Virus record (IMG/VR): IMGVR_UViG_3300048550_000288
Coordinates: 1 to 23,419 of that record
Strand: one strand, 5' to 3'
Source: a virus
Length of the DNA stretch: 23,419 bases
The position numbers and the translations under genes were made by a program. Below are positions 14,741-20,105 of this stretch, piece by piece (position 1 is the stretch's first letter; every line of letters starts with the position of its first letter). Below the pieces are notes generated by a model, which saw only the letters and a program-made list of their open reading frames with translations, was not told the origin of the DNA and searched no databases.

Positions 14741-14930
14741 TGTTATCCTCTCCTATTAATTGTGTATTGTATGCTACTGCGAACTGTTCTAACAGTGCAT
14801 TAGCTTTTGTTGGGTTTGGTTTTTTTATATTTCCAAACATGATTTTGCTACCACCACAAGCATTAGCTAATTCAATAGCCCAATTTTTTATGCTTGCAGG
14901 GTCACGAAAATCAATACCAGGGTTTGGCAT
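14709..14930 (-). CDS. Hypothetical small protein (73 aa)
   Basis: ATG at 14930 (MPNPGIDFRD) has AGGAGGCA directly upstream, an octamer shared by six starts in this operon. The protein is helical in the middle (SIKNWAIELANACGG and NALLEQFAVAYNTQL) and ends in a polyacidic tail (EDNNDTDTKGEEE). No family recognised. Confidence 0.55.
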   Translation of the reverse strand: MPNPGIDFRDPASIKNWAIELANACGGSKIMFGNIKKPNPTKANALLEQFAVAYNTQLIGEDNNDTDTKGEEE

Positions 14931-14958
14931 GTTGCCTCCTCTTCATTTAATTACTTGC

Positions 14959-15126
14959 TTATACTGGTTCTATTACAGTCTGATAAAGTTTTATCAAATA
15001 ATAATTTGAACCTGTGTCTTTGAGTTCTCTAATCTTGGCCTTGGCCTCATCCTCGTTATCAAACTCGTACATGCTCACAACATTAGTGAACATATTGACA
15101 CACTTCACAATGTATTTCATACTCAT
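14959..15126 (-). CDS. Hypothetical small protein (55 aa)
   Basis: ATG at 15126 follows AGGGG. Sequence MSMKYIVKCVNMFTNVVSMYEF, then EDEAKAKIRELKDTGSNYYLIKLYQTVIEPV: a beta-alpha-beta-like small domain with two hydrophobic strands around one helix. No family recognised. Codon use and packing agree with the neighbours. Confidence 0.55.
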   Translation of the reverse strand: MSMKYIVKCVNMFTNVVSMYEFDNEDEAKAKIRELKDTGSNYYLIKLYQTVIEPV

Positions 15127-15164
15127 AGTTTAACCCCTATTGAAAATTAAACAAGTATTGATTG

Positions 15165-15317
15165 TTATTCATCTTCTTGTTTAAACAAGCTCTCGTTGAA
15201 TAGGTTTTCATCTTGTACTGCTTTCAACAATTTGCCATATCCAGTGTGTACTTTTTGTGCTCCACCTTTTTTCTTAGATGCAGCTCTTCTTCTTTGTGCT
15301 CTATTGGCTCTCACCAT
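15165..15317 (-). CDS. Basic small protein (50 aa)
   Basis: Start placed at ATG 15317 (MVRANRAQRRRAASKKKGG), 5 nt after GGAGAG, giving a 17-nt overlap with the upstream gene; a longer frame to 15359 has no RBS. The N-terminal half is very rich in Arg/Lys, suggesting nucleic-acid binding, and the C-terminus is acidic. The final residues Leu-Phe-Lys-Gln-Glu-Asp-Glu come from a palindrome copy right before the stop. Confidence 0.5.
   Translation of the reverse strand: MVRANRAQRRRAASKKKGGAQKVHTGYGKLLKAVQDENLFNESLFKQEDE
15178..15187. repeat. Dispersed palindrome copy 8 (TTGTTTAAACAA)
   Basis: Encodes Leu-Phe-Lys-Gln immediately before the C-terminal Glu-Asp-Glu of the basic 50-residue protein; 14-bp palindrome CTTGTTTAAACAAG. 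Confidence 0.85.
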
Positions 15318-15498
15318 GTGTCTCTCCATTTCTTTGGTAGTCGTATGGGCTGTACCCATACAACTTCCAAAATGTTATATCGAATATTTTCCTGGCAAAT
15401 TTATAACCTATCTTCTCTGTCCTGGTCTGTCTTTTGTCTAGCCTTTCCATTGCATATAAAGAATAGTCTTTAAAGTATTTATAGAACTGGGTCAACAT
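15301..15498 (-). CDS. Hypothetical Tyr-rich small protein (65 aa)
   Basis: ATG at 15498 follows AGAGGTGG. The protein is basic and aromatic (MLTQFYKYFKDYSLYAMERLDKRQT then FARKIFDITFWKLYGYSPYDYQ), with about ten Tyr. No family recognised. Overlaps both neighbours by 17-20 nt, as is usual in this operon. Confidence 0.5.
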   Translation of the reverse strand: MLTQFYKYFKDYSLYAMERLDKRQTRTEKIGYKFARKIFDITFWKLYGYSPYDYQRNGETHGESQ

Positions 15499-15760
15499 TT
15501 TGTTCCACCTCTATTACTTTTACTACTTTGCCTTCTTGTAGCTCTAATACAAAACCCTGGTCTGTATCTTTAACAACATCAAAATGTTGTAATACAGTAG
15601 GTCTGTTTAGCTCTTTTGTTGTTTGTCTCTCAATAGCTTTGTCTTTGCTATCGAACATTACCCATCTAATATCACCTTGCTCGAATGATTTTAGATTAAA
15701 GTCGAAACATATAGATACCACTTTGGCATCTGATATTTCTTTATAATGGTCCTTCATCAT
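15479..15760 (-). CDS. Hypothetical protein (93 aa)
   Basis: Several closely spaced starts (GTG 15763, ATG 15760, ATG 15757); ATG 15760 is best placed 6 nt after GAGG. Beta-rich sequence with a clear C-terminal pair of strands (GFVLELQEGKVVKVIEVEQN), suggesting a compact barrel-like fold. No family recognised. The start overlaps the end of the membrane-protein gene. Confidence 0.55.
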   Translation of the reverse strand: MMKDHYKEISDAKVVSICFDFNLKSFEQGDIRWVMFDSKDKAIERQTTKELNRPTVLQHFDVVKDTDQGFVLELQEGKVVKVIEVEQNVDPVL

Positions 15761-15941
15761 CACCTTCCTCGAAGAATTTCTTCTGAATTTTTTTTCTTAT
15801 TTCAGCTTCCCATTCTTCTTTTGCTAGTCTGTCTGCTCGTTCTAATTTCCATTCGTGATACATCAACCAAAATGACATCACTGCCATGGCTACTAGTATC
15901 CCGAACAGAAACATTATTGTTAGGCCTTGAATGCTTAACAT
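15741..15941 (-). CDS. Single-TM membrane protein (66 aa)
   Basis: Start placed at ATG 15941 (MLSIQGLTIMFLFGI), 5 nt after AGGAGG; the frame extends upstream to 16004 through the palindrome but without an RBS. Residues 5-26 are a TM segment (LTIMFLFGILVAMAVMSFWLM), followed by a highly charged helix (WKLERADRLAKEEWEAEIRKKIQKKFF) and an acidic end. The layout (short outside, charged cytoplasmic helix) is seen in superinfection-exclusion and other early phage membrane proteins, but no family is recognised. A palindrome abuts the Shine-Dalgarno. Confidence 0.6.
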   Translation of the reverse strand: MLSIQGLTIMFLFGILVAMAVMSFWLMYHEWKLERADRLAKEEWEAEIRKKIQKKFFEEGDDEGPL

Positions 15942-15951
15942 TATTCCTCCT

Positions 15952-15961
15952 TGTTTAAACA
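15952..15961. repeat. Dispersed palindrome copy 9 (TTGTTTAAACAA)
   Basis: On the minus strand it runs directly into AAGGAGG, the ribosome-binding site of the TM-protein gene; TCTC on the other side can pair with GAGG. Confidence 0.85.
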
Positions 15962-15975
15962 ATGAGATTGACTGG

Positions 15976-16224
15976 TCACTCGAACCAGTCGTTCTCACCA
16001 TCACCTTCTACTACATCGATGCTTAGGATTTCTTCTCCTGTCTGCTTTGCATCATTTTCATTCGCCCACATGGTCATAAAACGATTAGGCTCATTCAATG
16101 CATCTTGTCTTGCATCAAACAATTCGTTCTCTCTCATTGGGTATTGGTATTTGTATGTAACTACCTTTGTAACCTGGAAACTAATCTCCTGGTCATTGGG
16201 TAGCGTATCTGCTTGTTCTACCAA
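15976..16224 (-). CDS. Hypothetical protein, uncertain start (82 aa)
   Basis: The frame is open to 16293, but that start lies deep in the upstream gene. TTG at 16224 has AAGGAG at 6-nt spacing and gives a 32-nt overlap, so I prefer it; the ATG of MRENELF further in is a fallback. Product mixed alpha/beta with an acidic C-terminus (DVVEGDGENDWFE). No family recognised. Confidence 0.45.
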   Translation of the reverse strand: MVEQADTLPNDQEISFQVTKVVTYKYQYPMRENELFDARQDALNEPNRFMTMWANENDAKQTGEEILSIDVVEGDGENDWFE

Positions 16225-16462
16225 ACTTTGCTCCTTTACATTCTTGTGATAACACGAATGTGTCCCACTCTTTTGTTGCTTTGTCCCCATCAACTGCTCC
16301 GATTTCTTTTGCCTTAGCTATTGCTTTGGTCAAGCTATCGAATGCACTCGGGTGAATAAGGATTGTTCTATCCTCATCTCCATCAAGGGCTACCTCTAAC
16401 CATACGCTGTATTCGTTAATGGTATATTCTGCCCCATCTTTTATTTCATTTAATTTTGGCAT
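16193..16462 (-). CDS. Hypothetical protein (89 aa)
   Basis: ATG at 16462 directly follows AAGGAGGCATT. Sequence begins MPKLNEIKDGAEYTINEYSVWLEVALDGDEDRTILIHPSAF and continues with a Lys/Ala helix and a WDTFVLSQECKGAKFGRTSRY end. It resembles small beta-sheet proteins of unknown function in phage early operons. No catalytic motif. A palindrome lies 26 nt upstream of the start. Confidence 0.55.
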   Translation of the reverse strand: MPKLNEIKDGAEYTINEYSVWLEVALDGDEDRTILIHPSAFDSLTKAIAKAKEIGAVDGDKATKEWDTFVLSQECKGAKFGRTSRYATQ

Positions 16463-16487
16463 AATGCCTCCTTATAATTTACTGCCT

Positions 16488-16497
16488 TGTTTAAACA
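16488..16497. repeat. Dispersed palindrome copy 10 (TTGTTTAAACAA)
   Basis: Intergenic, 26 nt upstream of the start at 16462 and beside the GC-rich hairpin at 16508-16533; outer arms ACT/AGT. Confidence 0.85.
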
Positions 16498-16507
16498 ATT
16501 AGTCAAG

Positions 16508-16533
16508 CGGGGAAGCAAGGCAATTCTTCCCCG
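16508..16533. promoter_or_regulatory. GC-rich hairpin between two leftward genes
   Basis: CGGGGAAG and CTTCCCCG form a perfect 8-bp stem with a 10-nt loop, 20 nt beyond a stop codon. It is the strongest GC stem inside the operon. No T-run follows on either strand, so a Rho-independent terminator is not supported; an mRNA processing or stability element is possible. The palindrome at 16488 lies next to it. Confidence 0.4.
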
Positions 16534-16552
16534 AATGACTGTCCCTATTGGG

Positions 16553-17137
16553 TTAGTTAATTACAACTTGATGTGTAATTTTGGTTAACAATTTAAGTTG
16601 GTTTTGAAACTCATCGCTAGATAAGTATTCTGATACTGGCTCTAGCGTTGCCTCTTCTACCCAACCTGCTTTGAATGGTATGTCTAGGATTTTTATGTCG
16701 GTATGAACATAATCATCACCCATAGCCATGTCACCTTTAGCTCTTCTTGCTAAGTACCTACTCTTGTCAATGTAAGTTATGACTGCTCCAAAGTAATAGT
16801 CACGCTCTTCTTTTTCATCATTCCAATTCCATGTTAGGTTATCTATTCCTATCTGTCCTTGGCCTGCATCTGAGATTGTTTTTACATGTATCTCTAACAT
16901 CTCATCACAACCATAATGATTACAGTGATGATTAATCTCTACGATTTCTGTCTCTGTATCGCTCATGCTTGTTAGTATTGTGTCACAAAATACCTCGCTA
17001 TAAAAACGAACTTGTACTTCTTGTCCATCTCTAAGTAGCTTTAGGTTTAGTGTGTCCAGTTTGTTTGTGATATCTTTGATATCTTCTTGGAATTTTTCTG
17101 CAACTTGTTGTGCATCATCCCTACTAAAGTCACTCAT
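16553..17137 (-). CDS. Hypothetical protein (194 aa)
   Basis: ATG at 17137 preceded by AAGGAGGCACA. Residues 1-40 form a charged helix (DDAQQVAEKFQEDIKDITNKLDTLNLKLL). The middle is beta-rich with a CNHYGCDEM segment (possible metal ligands with the preceding HHC), and the end is helical (EYLSSDEFQNQLKLLTKI). No family recognised. One of the larger unknowns of the operon; the gap to the next gene holds a GC-rich hairpin and a palindrome. Confidence 0.6.
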   Translation of the reverse strand: MSDFSRDDAQQVAEKFQEDIKDITNKLDTLNLKLLRDGQEVQVRFYSEVFCDTILTSMSDTETEIVEINHHCNHYGCDEMLEIHVKTISDAGQGQIGIDNLTWNWNDEKEERDYYFGAVITYIDKSRYLARRAKGDMAMGDDYVHTDIKILDIPFKAGWVEEATLEPVSEYLSSDEFQNQLKLLTKITHQVVIN

Positions 17138-17150
17138 TGTGCCTCCTTCC

Positions 17151-17321
17151 TTATTGTGTGTCTGTAATTAATTTTAATTTATTAATTACTTCATCTATTG
17201 ATGCATCTACTTCTGATGCATCTGTATCTATCATTAATATTTCTTCTGAAATACAATAGAATAAATCTCTGCTGATTTTTTCTTTTGTAAATTTCATTCC
17301 GATTTCTACTGCTGTAGCCAT
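17151..17321 (-). CDS. Small acidic protein (56 aa)
   Basis: ATG at 17321 follows GAGGAGGCACG. Sequence MATAVEIGMKFTKEKISRDLFY then acidic DTDASEVDASIDEVINKLKLITDTQ. A short helical protein with no recognised motif. It fills the gap between two longer genes and carries the octamer AGGAGGCA shared by other starts here, which supports it as real. Confidence 0.55.
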   Translation of the reverse strand: MATAVEIGMKFTKEKISRDLFYCISEEILMIDTDASEVDASIDEVINKLKLITDTQ

Positions 17322-17382
17322 CGTGCCTCCTCTATTCTTATTGTGTCGTAATTATCCTTGTGATAACTACCATAAACCCCAC

Positions 17383-17392
17383 TGTTTAAACA
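17383..17392. repeat. Dispersed palindrome copy 11 (CTGTTTAAACAA)
   Basis: Intergenic between the 126-aa and 56-aa genes; arms ACCCCA and TGAGGT. Read leftward as RNA the single arm mismatch becomes U-G. Confidence 0.85.
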
Positions 17393-17410
17393 ATGAGGTC
17401 TAGCTAGTTA

Positions 17411-17791
17411 TTAGAATGGTGCTCCATCCGGATACAATTCGGAAAATTCTTTTTCAAAATTCTTCTCAATTCGCATCCACTCTATAGCATCCTTTTGCTC
17501 TGCCGCTGTTAGCTCACTCCATCCAACAAGCTCGTGGTCTCCATTAGTATCGCTACTATTGCCACTATGTGCTATGTTGACTGGTAAGTTATCCATGTAA
17601 GTGTGTTGAACTTTGAAGTGCTCTAGCTTACAAGCAATTGGTTTTGGATATCTGTACTCGGGCTCTTGGCCTAATTTAGATATTGATTTCTTCCATTGCT
17701 CTACTGCTGCTATAGCATCCTCTGCCACAACTCTCCATACATCGGTATAACCGCTGAATGAACATCTAGCTTGAACTATGTATGTCTCCAT
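17411..17791 (-). CDS. Hypothetical protein (126 aa)
   Basis: Start at ATG 17791 (METYIVQARCSFSGY), right after GAGGAGGCAGT; the longer frame to 17854 passes through the palindrome and has no RBS. The N-terminal part (YTDVWRVVAEDAIAAVEQWKKSISKLGQ) resembles small DpnD/PcfM-like domains in which a beta strand and a helix accept signals from the environment, but the match is weak. The C-terminus is helical and acidic. No catalytic residues are evident. Confidence 0.55.
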   Translation of the reverse strand: METYIVQARCSFSGYTDVWRVVAEDAIAAVEQWKKSISKLGQEPEYRYPKPIACKLEHFKVQHTYMDNLPVNIAHSGNSSDTNGDHELVGWSELTAAEQKDAIEWMRIEKNFEKEFSELYPDGAPF

Positions 17792-17843
17792 ACTGCCTCC
17801 TCTAATTGTGTACTTACTTTTGTAAGTATCTTTGACAGCTCGC

Positions 17844-17853
17844 TGTTTAAACA
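17844..17853. repeat. Dispersed palindrome copy 12 (CTGTTTAAACAA)
   Basis: Intergenic between the SprT-like and 126-aa genes; perfect 7-bp arms GACAGCT and AGCTGTC with a 3-nt bulge. Confidence 0.85.
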
Positions 17854-17868
17854 AGCTGTCTAAGATAT

Positions 17869-18594
17869 CTACTGATAATCTTTGCGTAGTCTCTCGGGTA
17901 GCTCAACTACAGTCGATGAACCGCATGCCATACATCTGAAGTTGTCTCCAACTTTTCTGAATACTGCGATTGATACTCTTGCAATTAAACCCCAACCCTG
18001 GGCTAACGATTTGTCGCTAGCTCCTGGGCAAGTCTCCGCTCCAGTGCATCGAACTGCTACTGTTGTAGAACCTTTACCCTCTTTGTTTTCTATCATCTTT
18101 GAGTGCGGTAGATAACCCAACTCTTCGATGAAGTCTTTTATCATTAGGGTGAATTGAGGGCCTGCTGTTGTTGCTGTTGGTTTCCCTTCGGCTCCTAAAT
18201 AATTTTTGATTATTCTTGCGAACTTAGGGCCATGGCCTGTCTTAACTGGTAAGATTGCATGGGTTACCTCGTGTGCTACAACCTGGGCTGTCTCAATGCA
18301 TTCTACTAAAGTACTAGCTCCCAATGTTGGCTTAATGAATATCTCTCTAAAGTTTCCTTGAGAATGATTTTCATAATGACAAACTCCGATTGCTGAACCG
18401 CCTGCACCATTAGGCATAAACCCGATTGATAATTTAATATTTTCTCTCGGAACCACTGGCACGAACTCTTCTTCGATTTTGTCATAAATAAAGTCTGCTA
18501 CTTTATTCAACCAGTCTTCACGATTACCACTAAATAAATTTTTGTGTTCTTCGTGTACTGGGTTTTCTGCTAAAAGAATATTTCCATTCTTCAT
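17869..18594 (-). CDS. SprT-like zinc metalloprotease (241 aa)
   Basis: ATG at 18594 follows AGGAGGCAAA. Residues 100-130 contain VVAHEVTHAILPVKTGHGPKFARI: HEVTH (108-112) with a third ligand at H121 is the SprT/Wss1-type zincin signature. A C-terminal zinc ribbon is suggested by C183, C189, C221 and C224 (CMAC), also usual in SprT-like proteins. SprT/Spartan relatives cleave DNA-bound proteins; in phages they occur in replication/early regions. The Tyr-poor, Gly-rich loop GFMPNGAGGSAIGV precedes the active site. Transcription probably comes from the promoter at 18628-18656. Confidence 0.7.
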   Translation of the reverse strand: MKNGNILLAENPVHEEHKNLFSGNREDWLNKVADFIYDKIEEEFVPVVPRENIKLSIGFMPNGAGGSAIGVCHYENHSQGNFREIFIKPTLGASTLVECIETAQVVAHEVTHAILPVKTGHGPKFARIIKNYLGAEGKPTATTAGPQFTLMIKDFIEELGYLPHSKMIENKEGKGSTTVAVRCTGAETCPGASDKSLAQGWGLIARVSIAVFRKVGDNFRCMACGSSTVVELPERLRKDYQ

Positions 18595-18624
18595 TTTTTG
18601 CCTCCTATATTTTTTGTGTATATA

Positions 18625-18656
18625 TCAACATTAGTTGAATAATGTCGGATAGTCAA
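18625..18656 (-). promoter_or_regulatory. Leftward promoter with TCAAC-N4-GTTGA operator
   Basis: On the minus strand TTGACT (18651-18656) and TAATGT (18628-18633) are separated by 17 nt, a good sigma-70-type spacing. The -10 lies inside the inverted repeat TCAAC-ATTA-GTTGA (18625-18638), so a bound protein would block the promoter of the protease gene. The same repeat form occurs at 19441-19454. Confidence 0.5.
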
Positions 18657-18679
18657 TTCATAACTACCTATCTACTCAC

Positions 18680-18689
18680 TGTTTAAACA
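18680..18689. repeat. Dispersed palindrome copy 13 (CTGTTTAAACAA)
   Basis: Intergenic just after the 91-aa gene; perfect 7-bp arms CTACTCA and TGAGTAG. Confidence 0.85.
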
Positions 18690-18711
18690 ATGAGTAGTTA
18701 GCTAATCACTT

Positions 18712-18987
18712 TTATAGCATTCCATGTTTTTCTAAAAGTTTTTTCAAGTCTTCATTAAAAGAATGGGCGTTGCTGTCTTCCATAGCATAATAAAATGCTG
18801 TTGCAATTAGGCTCGGGCTCCATCCAAATAATTTAGATAAATTAACTCCTAGTTTGCTTTGTGCGGTAATTAAATTATCATCGCTCAAATTTTCATAGTC
18901 TCTCAACAAATAAACAATTTCCGAATATTCTGTAATTCGGTCATGTGTTCTTTGTAATTTTTGTTTTTCTAAACTGATGTTACTCAA
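18712..18987 (-). CDS. Hypothetical first protein of the leftward operon (91 aa)
   Basis: I place the start at TTG 18987 with GAGGAGG about 7 nt upstream; the frame continues to an ATG at 19026 that lies within an RNA hairpin and has no RBS. All-helical protein (LEKQKLQRTHDRITEYSEIVYLLRDYENL...LKKLLEKHGML) with a hydrophobic helix GWSPSLIATAFYYAM. It is the first gene after the control region, so it may be a regulator; no DNA-binding motif is certain. Confidence 0.5.
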   Translation of the reverse strand: MSNISLEKQKLQRTHDRITEYSEIVYLLRDYENLSDDNLITAQSKLGVNLSKLFGWSPSLIATAFYYAMEDSNAHSFNEDLKKLLEKHGML

Positions 18988-19007
18988 TTTGCTCTCCTCC
19001 TCTAAAA

Positions 19008-19026
19008 TTGCACCACGATGATGCAA
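19008..19026 (-). promoter_or_regulatory. Leader hairpin just before the first early gene
   Basis: In the minus-strand RNA, UUGCAUCA and UGGUGCAA pair over 8 positions (one U-G wobble) around a UCG loop, directly upstream of the GAGGAGG ribosome-binding site of the 91-residue gene. The wobble pairs only in the minus-strand RNA, supporting an RNA-level structure. Confidence 0.35.
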
Positions 19027-19039
19027 TTTATAAAGGGGG

Positions 19040-19410
19040 CTAGAATGATTATGCGGCCTGTCTGCTGTTGGCTCCCTTGCGTAAAGTTGGCCGCGTATCG
19101 TTGAACACTGGGGCTGCTAGTTTGGTTTTAATCTCTCTAGCGTTTTACCTATTGTCTGCGGTTTCCTTAGCTTGGATTTTTCGCTTGTGAGGTTAGATTT
19201 ATAAAGTTTCCTTCAGTACCCTTGCGGGCTAGAGGTAAGCGGTTATTTCCTTCCGCGTCTATGTTTCCCTCTAATCATTCTTTGGGCTGTATTCCGGGGC
19301 CTTGGCCTCTGTCCGGTGATTTAGTTGAACACCCTCTAAATGGTCTCTGTCTTTGCTCACTTCCCGAGGCTATTTTCTGAAGGTCTCGGGGCCCCTCTCT
19401 TTTGTGTATG
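19040..19410 (-). ncRNA. Candidate structured non-coding RNA / long leader (~370 nt)
   Basis: This stretch has no plausible gene on either strand, is visibly richer in G+C than the genome around it, and folds into many nested GC stems when read leftward. Stems: CCCGAG/CTCGGG (19363-19368 with 19385-19390), ATTTAG/CTAAAT (19319-19324 with 19336-19341), CCGG/CCGG enclosing GGCC/GGCC (19294-19316), GCGG/CCGC (19239-19256), a GCAA tetraloop on CCC/GGG (19219-19228), GCTAG/CTAGC (19116-19141) and GCGGCC/GGCCGC (19053-19094). On the minus strand the unpaired parts are A-rich with GGAAAC-type loops, typical of structured RNA. Tandem TTGACA promoters lie directly upstream. No RNase P, tmRNA, tRNA or group I intron signature. 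Ends are approximate. Confidence 0.5.
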
Positions 19411-19415
19411 ATTTA

Positions 19416-19480
19416 ATTTAAGCAGGTTTCCTTAATCCTGTCAACAGTTGTTGAATAAATACATAAAAAATATATGTCAA
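19416..19480 (-). promoter_or_regulatory. Tandem leftward promoters with operator dyad
   Basis: Two consensus TTGACA boxes face left: 19475-19480 with TATTCA 17 nt on (19452-19457), and 19439-19444 with TTAAAT 17 nt on (19416-19421). The inverted repeat TCAAC-AGTT-GTTGA (19441-19454) overlaps the first -10 and the second -35. These would drive the structured RNA and the whole early operon and be controlled by one regulator. Confidence 0.55.
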
Positions 19481-19695
19481 GAAACCCAATGAATAAAGGG
19501 TATTTCGGGGGCCTAAAAAAAACTTAAAAAAAAATAAAAAAAGTTTCTCTTTTTGGTGCAAGAATTGGCCGAAGACTTTGCAAGAGGCAAGCTAAAGAAT
19601 TGTTAGTAGTAAAACATTCGGGGGGTAGTTGTTTAAATTTCTATATCATTAGTCTACAGAGTGTTTATACAATGAGACAAACAGAATATATATAC

Positions 19696-19741
19696 TGGTA
19701 AATATTACCAAAACTGTTTAAACAATTGGTAAATATTACCA
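19696..19741. promoter_or_regulatory. Compound operator: two 15-bp dyads flanking the palindrome
   Basis: Two identical copies of TGGTAAATATTACCA (19696-19710 and 19727-19741), each a 6-3-6 inverted repeat, lie 31 bp apart, close to three helical turns. Between them is one exact TGTTTAAACA (19715-19724). The arrangement suggests cooperative binding of one protein to the outer sites with a second protein, or RNA event, at the centre. Confidence 0.55.
19715..19724. repeat. Dispersed palindrome copy 14 (CTGTTTAAACAA)
   Basis: In the control region, centred between two copies of a 15-bp dyad; arms TACCAA and TTGGTA. Confidence 0.85.
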
Positions 19742-20006
19742 ATAAATTTAGGGGGAGGTTAAATGTTGACCCCTTTATTATTATATGTGTACCCCTTAGA
19801 AATATGCTGTTAACCTATCAGTAAAACACCTCTGTTTCTTTACTAGTAAGTTATTACTTAAATTAGATATTAAGTGGTTCTTACCCTGTGCTACGCCCTC
19901 CCAAACCGAATTAAATCCATATCGCAGCATTTAAACAAATGTAGAATAATAGCCTTTTACGCTAGTTACCATGGTCAGGCCAGTCCACTTACATGAGTTC
20001 TTATCG

Positions 20007-20037
20007 GATAGATTTGTCGTAGGGCCTGTAATCTATC
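20007..20037. promoter_or_regulatory. Inverted repeat in control region
   Basis: GATAGATT (20007-20014) and AATCTATC (20030-20037) are perfectly complementary over 8 bp, with a 15-nt loop containing GGGCC. On the minus strand it lies about 15 nt downstream of the extended -10 at 20054, so it could be the first hairpin of a leftward transcript. Confidence 0.35.
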
Positions 20038-20053
20038 GTGTTTGTGTAATTCA

Positions 20054-20062
20054 ACTATACCA
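20054..20062 (-). promoter_or_regulatory. Leftward extended -10 promoter
   Basis: On the minus strand the sequence reads TG-G-TATAGT, identical to the extended -10 in front of the rightward gene at 20299. No -35 is evident and no gene begins nearby downstream, so its product may be an untranslated RNA across 19750-20045 or a long leader. Confidence 0.35.
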
Positions 20063-20105
20063 TAATAAATTTATAGTAGAATTATTTAGGGTAATTTTTT
20101 TAGTT

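Larger units (their letters stand above)
19411..20105. other. Non-coding control region
   Basis: About 700 nt without a credible gene. It holds the tandem leftward promoters, long A-tracts (19516-19542) upstream of them, degenerate palindromes TGTTTAAATT (19630-19639) and TGTTTATACA (19662-19671), a compound operator (19696-19741), a perfect 8-bp stem GATAGATT/AATCTATC (20007-20037) and an extended -10 facing left (20054-20062). The rest is AT-rich sequence in which I see nothing further. Confidence 0.5.

Noticed and set aside
19040-19410. Group I intron, tmRNA or RNase P RNA
   Set aside because: Despite a UGUUCAACGA segment similar to an intron core element, no matching partner element, flanking exon gene, tRNA-like T-loop with CCA end or RNase P signature is found.
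7708-19724. CRISPR array built on the repeated TGTTTAAACA
   Set aside because: The repeat is only 10-12 bp, spaced irregularly by hundreds of bases with genes between; no spacer structure.
19870-19910. tRNA gene on the minus strand (GGGAGGGCGTAGCACAGGG start)
   Set aside because: Looks like a tRNA acceptor and D arm at first, but the anticodon stem would have an 8-nt loop and there is no T-loop or matching 3' acceptor strand.
19796-19930. 44-residue minus-strand ORF (starts MLRYGFNSVWEG)
   Set aside because: No Shine-Dalgarno or adjacent -10 before the ATG; lies in sequence better explained as a control or untranslated RNA region. Kept only as a possibility.
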